From Bacteroidota bacterium (lineage in GTDB: Bacteria > Bacteroidota > Bacteroidia > Chitinophagales > Chitinophagaceae), in the NCBI GenBank assembly GCA_003175935.1, contig PSRI01000138.1, positions 18,430-82,429 on the forward strand: a DNA stretch of 64,000 bases. Reading direction: 5' to 3'. Shown one piece after another: positions 36,140 to 46,122 of the stretch. The notes under the pieces were generated by a model. That model was not told the DNA's origin, made no database searches, and saw nothing but the letters and a program-made list of their open reading frames with translations. Positions within the stretch are counted from its first letter, which is position 1, and each line of letters starts with the position of its first letter. A program made the translations under genes and the position numbers.

Positions 36140-36161
36140 CCCTATTTTGATTTAGAATGCA

Positions 36162-36189
36162 CAAATTAGTCGTCCTGAGGGTATCCAAA
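36162..36189 (-). promoter_or_regulatory. Possible promoter of dnaG
   Basis: On the minus strand TTTG (36186-36189), a 17-bp spacer and TAATTTG (36162-36168), one base short of the TAnnTTTG pattern. It would start the mRNA about 16 nt before the proposed CTG start. Confidence 0.3.
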
Positions 36190-36288
36190 AATTTTTTTTT
36201 AAGCATGTGGTTTGCAACAATTTAAAGATTTTTCGTTCGTTATAACTCGGTTGTCTATATCCTGAATAAACCCAAGAATGATTTTCCT

Positions 36289-39200
36289 ATGAAGAGAATT
36301 TTACTGTTTGTTCCCTTAATATTATTAGCGTTTAATAATATTTGGGCTAACAACGAGACTGGAAAACCGAAGTCTGCTTTAACAGCAGATTTCTCTGCTT
36401 CTGTGACATCGGGCTGTATTCCATTAGCTACAGTTTTCACAGACAATTCCACCTTCAACGTAGGAGATCCAATTGTGAACTGGACCTGGGATTTCGGTGA
36501 TGGTTCACCGATAGTGACAGGTGTCCAAAATCCTTCGCACACCTTCATAAATGATGGAACATGGGATGTCAAACTTACGGTTACCACGGCTTCGAATGCT
36601 ACCGCTACAATAACTAAAACAGGATACATTTCTTCAGGCGCTAAATACACTCCGGATCTTGGTCCGGACTTTTCTATTTGCGACGGTTCCAACGCCCTGT
36701 TGATGGATAATAGTGGTTATACAAACGATTTTGAATATACCTGGTATGATGGTTCTGGTAATGTAATTTTTACGGGTACCATGTACGTTTTTGTTAATAC
36801 TGCAGATACTTATACTGCAGAAATTAATCACCTGGGTTGTATTGGGACTGACCAGATTGTGATCTCTTCAAGCCCTCCCTTAACTGTAGATTGGAATTAT
36901 ACGGTTCTTGCAAATTGTACCAATGTACAGGTTCAATTCAATGACTTATCCACCTTCTGCGGAGGTGGTGGCGGAGGAGCATCGTATACATGGTTTTTTA
37001 ATGATGGAAGTCCTCCTGATAATACCCAAAATCCTATTCACACTTTCACTACGGGTGGAAGCCATACTATTCAATTAAGTGTGGATGATGGAATGGGTAA
37101 TGCAGATTCAAAGGTAGTAACCATCAACCTGCCAAATCCTTCTGGTACTCCAACTGTGGATCTTGGGCCGGATCAACATTTATGTAACGGATCTTCAATA
37201 CAATTGGACGCGAATAATGAACCTGGTGCTACTTACTCCTGGTCTCCTGCCACAGGTTTAGATGATCCAACTATCTACAATCCTACTGCATCTCCAACAA
37301 CAACAACAACTTACACTGTTACTAAAGTTAAATGCGGAGTTACGGTTACTGATAATATTCAAATTATTGTTGATCCTGCAATTACCATGGATTTTGTTGC
37401 AGACAAAACCAGTGGTTGTGCACCGCTTGCCGTAACATTTACAGATAATTCATTCTCCTGCGCAGACTTTATAACATCGTGGTCATGGGATTTTGGTGAT
37501 GGAAACACTTCAACACTTTCTCAACCAACTCATACTTATGCTGCGGCTGGTAATTATACAGTAAGCCTTACCGTTACTTCAATGGGAGGCGCTACTGCAA
37601 CCTTATCTAAACCAAATTTCATTACGGTAAATAGTGCACCTGTAGTGAATTTAGGTAATGACACAGCACTTTGTATTGGAAGCACCCTGGTGCTTGATGC
37701 TGGAAATCCCGGAGCAACCTATCTCTGGAATCCTGGCGGAGCAACAACACAAACACTTACTGTTACAGGATTTGTACCTACCGTTTATACGGTTCAGGTT
37801 ACAAAAGGTGGATGCACAGCCAGCGATAATATCAAGGTAGATCTTAAACCTTCTGTAACTCCTGATTTCAGTTCACTGGTTGTTTCAACTTGTACTCCAA
37901 TTGGAGTTCAGTTCACAGATATGAGTACTGTTTGTACTGGAAGTATTACAGGATGGAGCTGGGATTTCGGAGATGGAAATACCAGTACTGCCCAAAATCC
38001 ATTGCATAATTATGCGGCAGGAGGTACTTATACGGTTTCTCTAACGGTAACGCCTAGTAGCGGACTTCCAAGTACAACAAGTAAGAGCATCACAATTAGC
38101 GGCGGAACTGGTATTAGTGTAAATCTTGGAAATGATACCGCCATTTGTTTAGGTACATCAATAACTCTTGACGCAGGTAATACTGGATCAACATTCCTGT
38201 GGAGTACAGGCGCAACCACACAAACTATTTCTGTAAGCCTGCCCGGTAAGTATTATGTTGATGTAACGAATGGAACATGTAGCGGATCGGACACTATTAA
38301 TGTAACAATAAAACCTGCGGCAGTTGTAGACTTCAGCACATCAGTTGTTTCTCCGTGTGGACCTATAAGCATACAATTCACAGATGCGACAACTGTCTGC
38401 ACAGGCTCTATATCAAGTTGGAGTTGGGATTTTGGTGATGGTAATACTTCAACATCACAGAACCCGCTTCACAACTATGCAGCAACTGGAACTTACAATG
38501 TAACCCTTACGATAGTGACTTCAACGGGTGTAACTTCTTCGACAACAAAACCGGTTACGGTTACAGGTGGAAGTTTGACCGTTGATCTTGGACCTGATCA
38601 AACAGTATGTAGCGGATCTTCCGTTACACTTGATGCGGGAATTTCTGGTGCGACTTATTTATGGAGCACGGGTGCAACTACTCAAACTATCTCAGTAAAT
38701 ACTACGGGTTCATATTCTGTAACAGTAACACAGGGTGGATGTACGGGATCTGACGCTGTTAACGTAACGGTTAATCCTTTGCCAACAGTTGATCTCGGTC
38801 CGGATGCAACAATTTGTTCGGGAAATAACCTGACACTTGATGCAGGTAATCCTGGTGCTACTTATTTGTGGAGCACAGGTGCAACGACTCAAACAATTTC
38901 GGTAAATACTCCAGGCACCTATTCAGTAACTGTAACATTCGGCGGTTGCAGTGCAAGTGATGCAATTAATGTTACTGTGAATCCTTCACCAACTGTGAAT
39001 TTAGGACCCGACAAATCAATTTGTCTTGGATCTTCAACCATACTTGATGCCGGCAATGTGGGTGCAACTTATCTCTGGAGCACTGGGGCAACAACTCAAA
39101 CTATCTCTGTAAATACTGCGGGCTCTTATTCAGTAACGGTAACTGCTGGTGGCTGTAGCGCAAGCGATGCAATTAATATTGGAGTGATTCCACCGCCTGT

Positions 39201-42200
39201 TGTGAATCTTGGTCCGGATGCCACTATTTGTGCAGGATCCAGTATGACACTCGATGCAGGTAATCCTGGTGCTACTTATTTGTGGAGCACAGGTGCGACA
39301 ACAAGGACGATTGTGGTTAATACTGCGGGAACCTATTCAGTAACGGTAACGGCTGGTGGCTGTAGTGCAAGCGATGGTATTGACATTAGTGTCAATCCCG
39401 GCCCAACAGTAAATCTTGGTGCTGATCAAACAGTATGCAGTGGAACACCAGTAATATTAGATGCAGGAAATGCAGGTGCAACTTATTTGTGGAGTACTGG
39501 TGCAACAACGCAAACCATTTCTGTAAATACAACTGGTACTTATTCAGTAACAGTAACAGCTGGAGGATGTAGTGCAAGTGATAATGTAAATGTCACTGTG
39601 AATCCAACACCGGTTGTTGACCTTGGGCCAGATGCTACAATCTGTTCTGGTTCAACGGTTGTGCTCGATGCCGGTAATGCAGGTGCAACTTATTTATGGA
39701 GCACGGGAGCAACCACTCAAACAATTTCGGTAAATACTGCAGGAACATATTCTGTAACTGTAACTAAAGGTGGATGCAGTGCAAGTGATGCTATTAATAT
39801 TACAGTTGGATCTGCAATAGTCGTTGATCTTGGTCCGGATGCAACTATTTGTGCCGGTTCCAATATAACACTTGATGCAGGAAATGTTGGTGCGACTTAT
39901 TTGTGGAACACCGGAGCAACAACAAGAACGATTACTGTAAGTTCAGCGGGAACTTATTCTGTAACTGTTACTCAGGGAACTTGCAGTGCCAGCGACGCGA
40001 TCAACATTACAACTAAACCTGCTCCGACAGTAAATCTTGGACCCGATGCTACAATATGTGCAGGTTCAAATATTACACTGGACGCCGGAAATGCAGGAGC
40101 AACCTACTTGTGGAGTACTGGAGCAACAACCCAAACGATTGTTGTAAGTACTGCAGGAACTTATTCAGTAACTGTAACAGCTGGTGGATGTAGTGCATCT
40201 GATGCTATAGATATTGCTGTGAATCCGCCTCCGGTTGTAAATCTCGGACCTGATGCAACAATCTGTTCCGGAACAAACATTACACTTGATGCTGGTAACG
40301 CTGGTGCAACATACTTATGGAGCACAGGGGCAACCACACAAACCATAACTGTAAATACGGCTGGCTCATATTCAGTAACTGTAACAAAAGGTGGATGTAG
40401 TGCTTCGGATGCAATCAATATTTCAGTGAATCCTTCACCAAATGTGAACCTGGGACCTGATGCAACAATATGCGTAGGAAACAGCATTACATTGGATGCG
40501 GGCAATGCCGGAGCAACCTACTTGTGGAGTACAGGAGCAACCACGCAAACCATTTCTGTAAACACTGCGGGAACCTATTCTGTAACTGTAACTGCAGGTG
40601 GATGTAGTTCAACAGATGCGATTAACGTTGCTGTAAATCCCGCTCCAATCGTAAATCTCGGACCAGATGCTTCGATATGTTCTGGCAGCAGTGTAACATT
40701 AGATGCAGGAAACCCTGGAGCAACATATCTGTGGAGCACAGGAGCAACTACACAAACGATCTCGGTAAATACTGCGGGAACTTATTCTGTAACTGTAACT
40801 AAAGGTGGATGTAGTGCAAGTGATGCCATTGACATCACTACAAATACGCCTCCTACGGTAATGCTGGGACCTGACGTTTCAATATGTGCAGGTTCAACAG
40901 CGACACTCGATGCAGGTAATCCAGGGGCAACTTATTTGTGGAGCAATGGTGCAACTACTCAAAAAATAACAGTAAGTACCGCTGGAACCTATTCGGTAAC
41001 TGTGACCAAGAACGGATGTACAGGATCTGATGCGATTAATATCACTGTGAAACCTCTTCCTGTAGTAAATCTCGGTCCGGATGCATCTGTATGTACCAGT
41101 ACGAGTCTTACACTTGATGCAGGAAACCCAGGTGCGGCATATTTGTGGAACACTGGAGCAACAACTCAAACTATTTCTGTAAATACTGCAGGAACTTATT
41201 CTGTACAGGTTACTAAGTTTGGCTGTACAGGTTCTGATGCGATCAATATCACAACAACTGCGGGACCTGTGGTTAATTTAGGTCCGGATGCAACTATATG
41301 TTCAGGTACAAGTACAACACTTGATGCCGGAAACCCGGGTGCGACTTATTTGTGGAGCACAGGAGCAACTACACAAACAATTTCAGTAAATACTACGGGA
41401 ACTTATTCGGTAACTGTAACCAAGAATGGTTGTACTGCAACAGATGCGATCAACATCACAGTGGGAAGTGCACTGGTTGTTAATCTCGGTAATGACACGG
41501 CGATTTGCCTGGGAAGTTCAATAGTGCTGGATGCAGGAAATGCAGGATCAACATACTTGTGGAGCCCTGGTGGAGCGACAACGCAAACTTTGACAGTGAC
41601 AGGATTTGCTCCGACTGTTTACACAGTCACTGTCACTAATGGTGGGTGTACAGGAACAGATAATATCAAAGTAGACCTTAAAGCGGCGTCGACACCACAG
41701 TTCACTTATGTTGTGACTCCGACTTGTGCGCCAGTATCTGTTCAATTCACAGACGCTTCTACAGTATGTACAGGCACAATAACAGGTTGGTTGTGGGATT
41801 TCGGTGACGGAAATACGTCAACAGTTCAAAACCCGAATCATAGTTATGCAACCCCTGGTACTTACACAGTATCGCTTACGATAACTCCGTCCAGCGGATT
41901 GCCAACTACAACAACAAATTCAGTAATCGTAAATGGTGGAGGAATCACTGTGAATCTTGGAAATGATACGGCCATTTGTTTAGGTAATACACTTACACTT
42001 AATGCAGGCAATGCAGGTTCAACTTATCTGTGGAAGAGTGGTGCAACAACGCAAACTATTACAGTGCTCTTCCCTGGTAAGTATTGGGTAGATGTTACGA
42101 ATGGTGGTTGTTCGGGTTCAGACACAATTGTAGTTTCTGTGAAACCTCCGCTTGCTGTGAATTTTGGAATTGATAGTTCACTGGCAAATTGCACGCCTGC

Positions 42201-43098
42201 TGACATCAAGTTTACGGATAGCTCTAAAGTTTCTTGTGGTCAAACAATAAGTTCATGGGCATGGGATTTTGGCGACGGAAATACATCCTCACAACAGAGT
42301 CCGACACATACTTACAGTGCTGCAGGAAGTTATACTGTGCAATTAACAGTGACTACTAATACCGGTATATCAACTTCGCTTACAAAGAGCGTAAATATCA
42401 CGAGCAAACCGATTGTAGTTAACCTGGGACCTGATACGACAATTTGCAGAGGCAACTCAGTCCAGTTAGATGCTGGAAATCCGGGAGCTACATTCGCATG
42501 GTCGCCATCATCGGGATTGAGTGCAACAGATATTCAAAACCCTGTGGCCACTCCATTCAATACGACATCTTATATCGTGTCAGTCACAAATTGCAGTGTA
42601 ACGACGAATGATACTATAACAATAAATGTGAATAATGTATCCGGTCCTACCATTACCCAGCAAGGCAATGAACTGATTTCTTCGGATGCTTCAAGTTATC
42701 AGTGGTATAAAGATGGCCAGTTGATTCCAGGAGCCACAGGCAAGATTTATAAACCTAAAGGATATGGAACTTATAAAGTAGATGGTGGCAGCTCGACCGG
42801 ATGTGGCGGAATGTCTAACCCTTACTTCTATCTCTCAGATATAGGCTATTACCTTGGTGATATCAGGTGTAAGATTAGTCCTACGCCAGCTCATGGCCAG
42901 GTTTACCTGATCTTCTCCAAACTGCCAGTTAACCCGGTTAAAGTGACTGTGTACGACAGGGTGGGACGGAAGCTATTCATTACGAATGCCGTTAACAATG
43001 TTACTGAGCTCCATATGACAAATTACGCGAAGGGTCAGTACTGGGTTGAGTGTGTGCTGGACGACAAGAGAACGATACTTCCCCTTATTACTCAATAG
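36289..43098 (+). CDS. Giant secreted PKD / Ig-like repeat protein with type IX secretion tail
   Basis: 2269 residues. Signal peptide 'MKRILLFVPLILLAFNNIWA'. I count seven PKD-type modules: six with 'WDFGDG' and one with 'WFFNDG', in the first ~700 residues and again near 1820-2030. I also count 21 modules beginning 'V(N/D)LGxD..(I/V)C', each ending in a second cysteine followed by a (T/S)D-type strand ('GGCSASDAINI'). Modules 5-18 are contiguous with an average of 69 residues. The C-terminal ~75 residues ('SPTPAHGQVYLIFS', 'VTVYDRVGRKLFIT', 'YAKGQYWVECVLDDKR') match a type A type IX secretion sorting domain. Each module's two cysteines could form a disulfide. Probably a surface adhesin or matrix protein; ligand unknown. 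A terminator follows. Confidence 0.9.
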   Translation: MKRILLFVPLILLAFNNIWANNETGKPKSALTADFSASVTSGCIPLATVFTDNSTFNVGDPIVNWTWDFGDGSPIVTGVQNPSHTFINDGTWDVKLTVTTASNATATITKTGYISSGAKYTPDLGPDFSICDGSNALLMDNSGYTNDFEYTWYDGSGNVIFTGTMYVFVNTADTYTAEINHLGCIGTDQIVISSSPPLTVDWNYTVLANCTNVQVQFNDLSTFCGGGGGGASYTWFFNDGSPPDNTQNPIHTFTTGGSHTIQLSVDDGMGNADSKVVTINLPNPSGTPTVDLGPDQHLCNGSSIQLDANNEPGATYSWSPATGLDDPTIYNPTASPTTTTTYTVTKVKCGVTVTDNIQIIVDPAITMDFVADKTSGCAPLAVTFTDNSFSCADFITSWSWDFGDGNTSTLSQPTHTYAAAGNYTVSLTVTSMGGATATLSKPNFITVNSAPVVNLGNDTALCIGSTLVLDAGNPGATYLWNPGGATTQTLTVTGFVPTVYTVQVTKGGCTASDNIKVDLKPSVTPDFSSLVVSTCTPIGVQFTDMSTVCTGSITGWSWDFGDGNTSTAQNPLHNYAAGGTYTVSLTVTPSSGLPSTTSKSITISGGTGISVNLGNDTAICLGTSITLDAGNTGSTFLWSTGATTQTISVSLPGKYYVDVTNGTCSGSDTINVTIKPAAVVDFSTSVVSPCGPISIQFTDATTVCTGSISSWSWDFGDGNTSTSQNPLHNYAATGTYNVTLTIVTSTGVTSSTTKPVTVTGGSLTVDLGPDQTVCSGSSVTLDAGISGATYLWSTGATTQTISVNTTGSYSVTVTQGGCTGSDAVNVTVNPLPTVDLGPDATICSGNNLTLDAGNPGATYLWSTGATTQTISVNTPGTYSVTVTFGGCSASDAINVTVNPSPTVNLGPDKSICLGSSTILDAGNVGATYLWSTGATTQTISVNTAGSYSVTVTAGGCSASDAINIGVIPPPVVNLGPDATICAGSSMTLDAGNPGATYLWSTGATTRTIVVNTAGTYSVTVTAGGCSASDGIDISVNPGPTVNLGADQTVCSGTPVILDAGNAGATYLWSTGATTQTISVNTTGTYSVTVTAGGCSASDNVNVTVNPTPVVDLGPDATICSGSTVVLDAGNAGATYLWSTGATTQTISVNTAGTYSVTVTKGGCSASDAINITVGSAIVVDLGPDATICAGSNITLDAGNVGATYLWNTGATTRTITVSSAGTYSVTVTQGTCSASDAINITTKPAPTVNLGPDATICAGSNITLDAGNAGATYLWSTGATTQTIVVSTAGTYSVTVTAGGCSASDAIDIAVNPPPVVNLGPDATICSGTNITLDAGNAGATYLWSTGATTQTITVNTAGSYSVTVTKGGCSASDAINISVNPSPNVNLGPDATICVGNSITLDAGNAGATYLWSTGATTQTISVNTAGTYSVTVTAGGCSSTDAINVAVNPAPIVNLGPDASICSGSSVTLDAGNPGATYLWSTGATTQTISVNTAGTYSVTVTKGGCSASDAIDITTNTPPTVMLGPDVSICAGSTATLDAGNPGATYLWSNGATTQKITVSTAGTYSVTVTKNGCTGSDAINITVKPLPVVNLGPDASVCTSTSLTLDAGNPGAAYLWNTGATTQTISVNTAGTYSVQVTKFGCTGSDAINITTTAGPVVNLGPDATICSGTSTTLDAGNPGATYLWSTGATTQTISVNTTGTYSVTVTKNGCTATDAINITVGSALVVNLGNDTAICLGSSIVLDAGNAGSTYLWSPGGATTQTLTVTGFAPTVYTVTVTNGGCTGTDNIKVDLKAASTPQFTYVVTPTCAPVSVQFTDASTVCTGTITGWLWDFGDGNTSTVQNPNHSYATPGTYTVSLTITPSSGLPTTTTNSVIVNGGGITVNLGNDTAICLGNTLTLNAGNAGSTYLWKSGATTQTITVLFPGKYWVDVTNGGCSGSDTIVVSVKPPLAVNFGIDSSLANCTPADIKFTDSSKVSCGQTISSWAWDFGDGNTSSQQSPTHTYSAAGSYTVQLTVTTNTGISTSLTKSVNITSKPIVVNLGPDTTICRGNSVQLDAGNPGATFAWSPSSGLSATDIQNPVATPFNTTSYIVSVTNCSVTTNDTITINVNNVSGPTITQQGNELISSDASSYQWYKDGQLIPGATGKIYKPKGYGTYKVDGGSSTGCGGMSNPYFYLSDIGYYLGDIRCKISPTPAHGQVYLIFSKLPVNPVKVTVYDRVGRKLFITNAVNNVTELHMTNYAKGQYWVECVLDDKRTILPLITQ
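38581..41478 (+). repeat. Tandem array of 14 units of about 207 bp inside the PKD gene
   Basis: 2898 bp make up 14 consecutive in-frame copies (mean 207 bp, 69 codons) of the module starting 'VDLGPDQTVC' at 38581 and ending just before 'VNLGNDTAIC' at 41479. The units contain near-identical blocks such as 'GATYLWSTGATTQTISVNTAG' in shortened form, but their codon usage differs between copies, so the array is not freshly duplicated throughout. Confidence 0.85.
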
Positions 43099-43131
43099 CC
43101 AATGATTTAACCCTAAGTTATAGACAACACG

Positions 43132-43156
43132 GGCCACCCCTCAGGGTGGCCTTTTT
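43132..43156 (+). terminator. Terminator of the PKD gene
   Basis: GGCCACCC-CTCA-GGGTGGCC, a perfect 8-bp stem with a 4-nt loop, followed by TTTTTATT. Confidence 0.88.
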
Positions 43157-43317
43157 ATTAGTTTTATAGGCTGAAAGCCAATACAGGCTTGAGATATCTC
43201 TATCTACAATTTTTGCACAGCATTTCGTTTATCTGAATTTTTATTTAAATTTATATGGATACCTATTCCGGTCCCGTGGAAAGCAATTAGTTCTTTATTT
43301 GTTCATAATTAAAACTT

Positions 43318-43704
43318 ATGCCCATGGTTACCGCAGACGTTGCACAGTTATCGAGAGAATGCAATACCTGGAGAGAGGCATTGCGTTCTCAACGCGAAGA
43401 TTTCGCGCATTTGAACCACGAATTGCAGCAGGCAGCTGCATCCATTTCTGACCACGAAAGCCTTATTGAAGTTGAGCGTTATCAAAATCAGTTTCACATC
43501 CAGCTCATCAACATCCACGACCTCAAACACGCCATCAAATCCCACGAAAAAAAGGCCAATCTTCCACTAGCCATTAACGATAGCCGAACGTACGATGAAG
43601 TAATAACGGATCACGAAAAATTGCATGACGAGTACATGAACCTGGAACACACTCTACAGGAATTGAAAAGTGATTTCCACTTTTTCCTGGAACACACCCA
43701 CTAA
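43318..43704 (+). CDS. Small coiled-coil protein, unknown function
   Basis: 128 residues, soluble and highly helical. It is almost entirely heptad-like, rich in His, Glu, Gln and Leu ('ECNTWREALRSQREDFAHLNHELQQ', 'HDLKHAIKSHEK'). There is no signal peptide or known motif. I recall short proteins of this kind in Chitinophagaceae, without a function. It lies between the PKD gene terminator and the EF-G-like gene, in the same direction. Confidence 0.62.
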   Translation: MPMVTADVAQLSRECNTWREALRSQREDFAHLNHELQQAAASISDHESLIEVERYQNQFHIQLINIHDLKHAIKSHEKKANLPLAINDSRTYDEVITDHEKLHDEYMNLEHTLQELKSDFHFFLEHTH

Positions 43705-43833
43705 CTATTTGCTCAAATATTTTCACTGTCAGGATCAGGAATGAATAAAAAATTCCTGACTGACCAAACTAACTTTTCTCCACCCTGTGAATGCCAGACT
43801 TCAACTATTTCTCAATCTTAAAATTTGTTTGCC

Positions 43834-45975
43834 ATGGCTGCCGAATTTGATACTTCCCATGTGAAGAACGTTGTTCTTCTCGGTCACGCTGGCTCAGGCA
43901 AGACGACTCTTGCTGAGTGCATGTTATTTGAGGCAGGATTGATTTCCCGCCGAGGATCTATTGAAGAAAGAAATACTGTAGGAGATTATCACGAATTAGA
44001 ACAGGAGAGAGGAAATTCCATTTTTTCAAAATTGATGCACACGAAATGGCGGGGTTATAAAATTAATATTATTGATACACCCGGTTATGATGATTTTGTG
44101 GGAGAAGTAATTTCTGCACTAAGAGTAGCTGATACAGGCGTAATGCTGTTAAATGCTTCAATGGGTGTGGAAGTGAGCTCGGATGTAATCTGGCAATATA
44201 CCGAACAATTTAAAACACCAATGATTTTTGCGGTCAACAAACTGGACCATGAAAAAGCAGACTTTGATAAGACCGTTCAACAGGCAAAGCAACACTTTGG
44301 AAGCAATGTTGTGGTTGTTCAGTATCCTCTTCAACAGGGAGAGGGATTTCATTGCATCATTGATGTATTAAGAATGACCATGTATAAATTCAAGGATGCC
44401 GGAGGAAAGCCGGAGAAACTTGATATACCGGAAGAAGAAAGATCCAAAGCCGATCAATTGCACAAAGAACTTATTGAGGCAGTGGCCAGCAACGATGAGA
44501 GTCTGATGGAAAAATATTTCGACAAAGGAGAGCTTGATGAGGATGAAATGAAATCTGGATTGAAAAAAGCAATGATCAACCATGATCTGTTTCCATTATT
44601 CTGTTTATCTGCAGAACGAAATATGGGTAGCGGAAGGCTGATGGGTTTTATAGATAATGTTTGTCCCAGTGCGAATGAAATGCCTGCTCAAATCACTAAG
44701 AGTGGAAGTCCTTTGCCATGTGATGCTAATGGACCTGCAAGCATATTCATTTACAAAACTATTTCAGAACCACACGTTGGTGATATGTCATTTTTCAAAG
44801 TCTATTCCGGAACAATTAAATCCGGAATGGAACTCGTAAATGAAACTACCGGAGCATCTGAAAAATTAAATCAGCTCTTTATTGTTGAAGGAAACAAAAG
44901 GAATAATGTAAATGAGTTAAGTGCAGGAGATATTGGAGCCACATTGAAACTTAAAAATACTCATATCAATAATACCCTTCATGATAAAGGAAAGAATATA
45001 GAATTACAATCGATTCAGTTTCCTCCACCAAATATGAGCATTGCAATAGAAGCAGCTAAAAAAGGTGAAGAAGAAAAATTGGCTGCGGCATTGCACCAAT
45101 TAAAAGAGGAAGATCCAACAGTTTTGGTAGAAGTGTCATCAGAACTTCGTCAGACCATCTTATACTGCCAGGGAGATATGCATTTGGCTGTGATCAAGTG
45201 GAAAATCGAACATCTCCACAAAGTAGATGTTAAATTCAGTCGCCCGAGAATTCCTTATCGCGAAACAATTCGCAGGATGTCTGAATCCGTCTATCGTCAC
45301 AAAAAACAGTCAGGCGGTGCCGGACAATTCGGTGAAGTTCATATGAGAATAGAACCCTGGTTTGAAGGTATGCCGGATCCCATTGGATTAAATGTTCGTG
45401 GCAGAGATGTTCATGAGCTGGCATGGGGTGGTAAACTGGTTTTCTACAATTGCATTGTAGGTGGAGCAATCGACCAGCGTTTTCTGCCATCGATTCTTAA
45501 AGGTGTGATGGAAAAAATGAATGAAGGCCCGTTGACCGGATCCTATGTGCGTGATATCAGAGTTTCAATTTTCGATGGGAAAATGCACCCCGTCGATAGC
45601 AATGATATCTCATTTAAGATTGCCGGACTCATGGCTTTTAAACAGGCGTTCCAACAGGCCGATCCTCAATTAATGGAGCCGATATATAATGTTGAGGTTC
45701 TTTGTCCGGAAGACATTACTGGATCTGTAATGGGCGACCTGCAAACCCGAAGAGCTATCGTCGAGGGAATCGACAGTGAAGGCAATTTTACCAAGGTCAT
45801 TGCCAAAGTACCTCTTGCCGAAATGTACGATTACTCTTCTTCGCTCAGATCAATTACCCAGGGAAGAGCAAAATTCAAAATGCGATTCCACGAATACATT
45901 GCTGTACCATTCGAAATTCAAAGAAAACTCACCGATGAGTACAACAAGGTTGCGAAAGAAGAATTGGTTGCTTAG
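43834..45975 (+). CDS. Elongation factor G-like GTPase (second-type EF-G)
   Basis: Start at ATG 43834 rather than the track's TTG 43825, giving 713 residues. G1 'GHAGSGKTTLAE', G3 'DTPGYDDF' and G4 'NKLD' are present. The switch-I/G2 region reads 'ERGNSIFSKL' where canonical EF-G has 'RGITI', so the magnesium-contacting Thr is replaced by Ser in a different context. Domains II to V follow ('PHVGDMSFFKVYSGTIKSG', 'PYRETIRR', 'GQFGEVHMRIEP', 'DLQTRRAIVEGID', 'SLRSITQGRAKFKMRFHEY'). This pattern fits the EF-G2/FusA2-like paralogs of Bacteroidota, whose role (translocation, recycling or other) is not fixed. It stands alone, not in the str operon. Confidence 0.85.
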   Translation: MAAEFDTSHVKNVVLLGHAGSGKTTLAECMLFEAGLISRRGSIEERNTVGDYHELEQERGNSIFSKLMHTKWRGYKINIIDTPGYDDFVGEVISALRVADTGVMLLNASMGVEVSSDVIWQYTEQFKTPMIFAVNKLDHEKADFDKTVQQAKQHFGSNVVVVQYPLQQGEGFHCIIDVLRMTMYKFKDAGGKPEKLDIPEEERSKADQLHKELIEAVASNDESLMEKYFDKGELDEDEMKSGLKKAMINHDLFPLFCLSAERNMGSGRLMGFIDNVCPSANEMPAQITKSGSPLPCDANGPASIFIYKTISEPHVGDMSFFKVYSGTIKSGMELVNETTGASEKLNQLFIVEGNKRNNVNELSAGDIGATLKLKNTHINNTLHDKGKNIELQSIQFPPPNMSIAIEAAKKGEEEKLAAALHQLKEEDPTVLVEVSSELRQTILYCQGDMHLAVIKWKIEHLHKVDVKFSRPRIPYRETIRRMSESVYRHKKQSGGAGQFGEVHMRIEPWFEGMPDPIGLNVRGRDVHELAWGGKLVFYNCIVGGAIDQRFLPSILKGVMEKMNEGPLTGSYVRDIRVSIFDGKMHPVDSNDISFKIAGLMAFKQAFQQADPQLMEPIYNVEVLCPEDITGSVMGDLQTRRAIVEGIDSEGNFTKVIAKVPLAEMYDYSSSLRSITQGRAKFKMRFHEYIAVPFEIQRKLTDEYNKVAKEELVA

Positions 45976-45996
45976 TTATATTTAAAAACTGGCTAT

Positions 45997-46030
45997 AAGG
46001 CATATCCAAAGGATGTGCCTTTTTTCTTTG
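45997..46030 (+). terminator. Terminator of the EF-G-like gene
   Basis: AAGGCATATCC-AAA-GGATGTGCCTT forms an 11-bp stem with one G-U pair, followed by TTTTTCTTT. Confidence 0.85.
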
Positions 46031-46122
46031 AAACATATTTACCTCTCCACTCATACAATTTTAGATTTCATTTTTGAGACCAGATTATTAATTTGATAAG
46101 ACTTCACCACCAATATTAGGTT

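Noticed and set aside
38581-41478. Regular direct repeats that could suggest a CRISPR array
   Set aside because: The unit is about 207 bp, in frame and protein coding, with no short repeat/spacer pattern.
38028-42209. Several minus-strand ORFs of 60-114 codons inside the PKD gene
   Set aside because: They repeat with the 207-bp period of the tandem array and have biased composition; they are complements of the repeat units.
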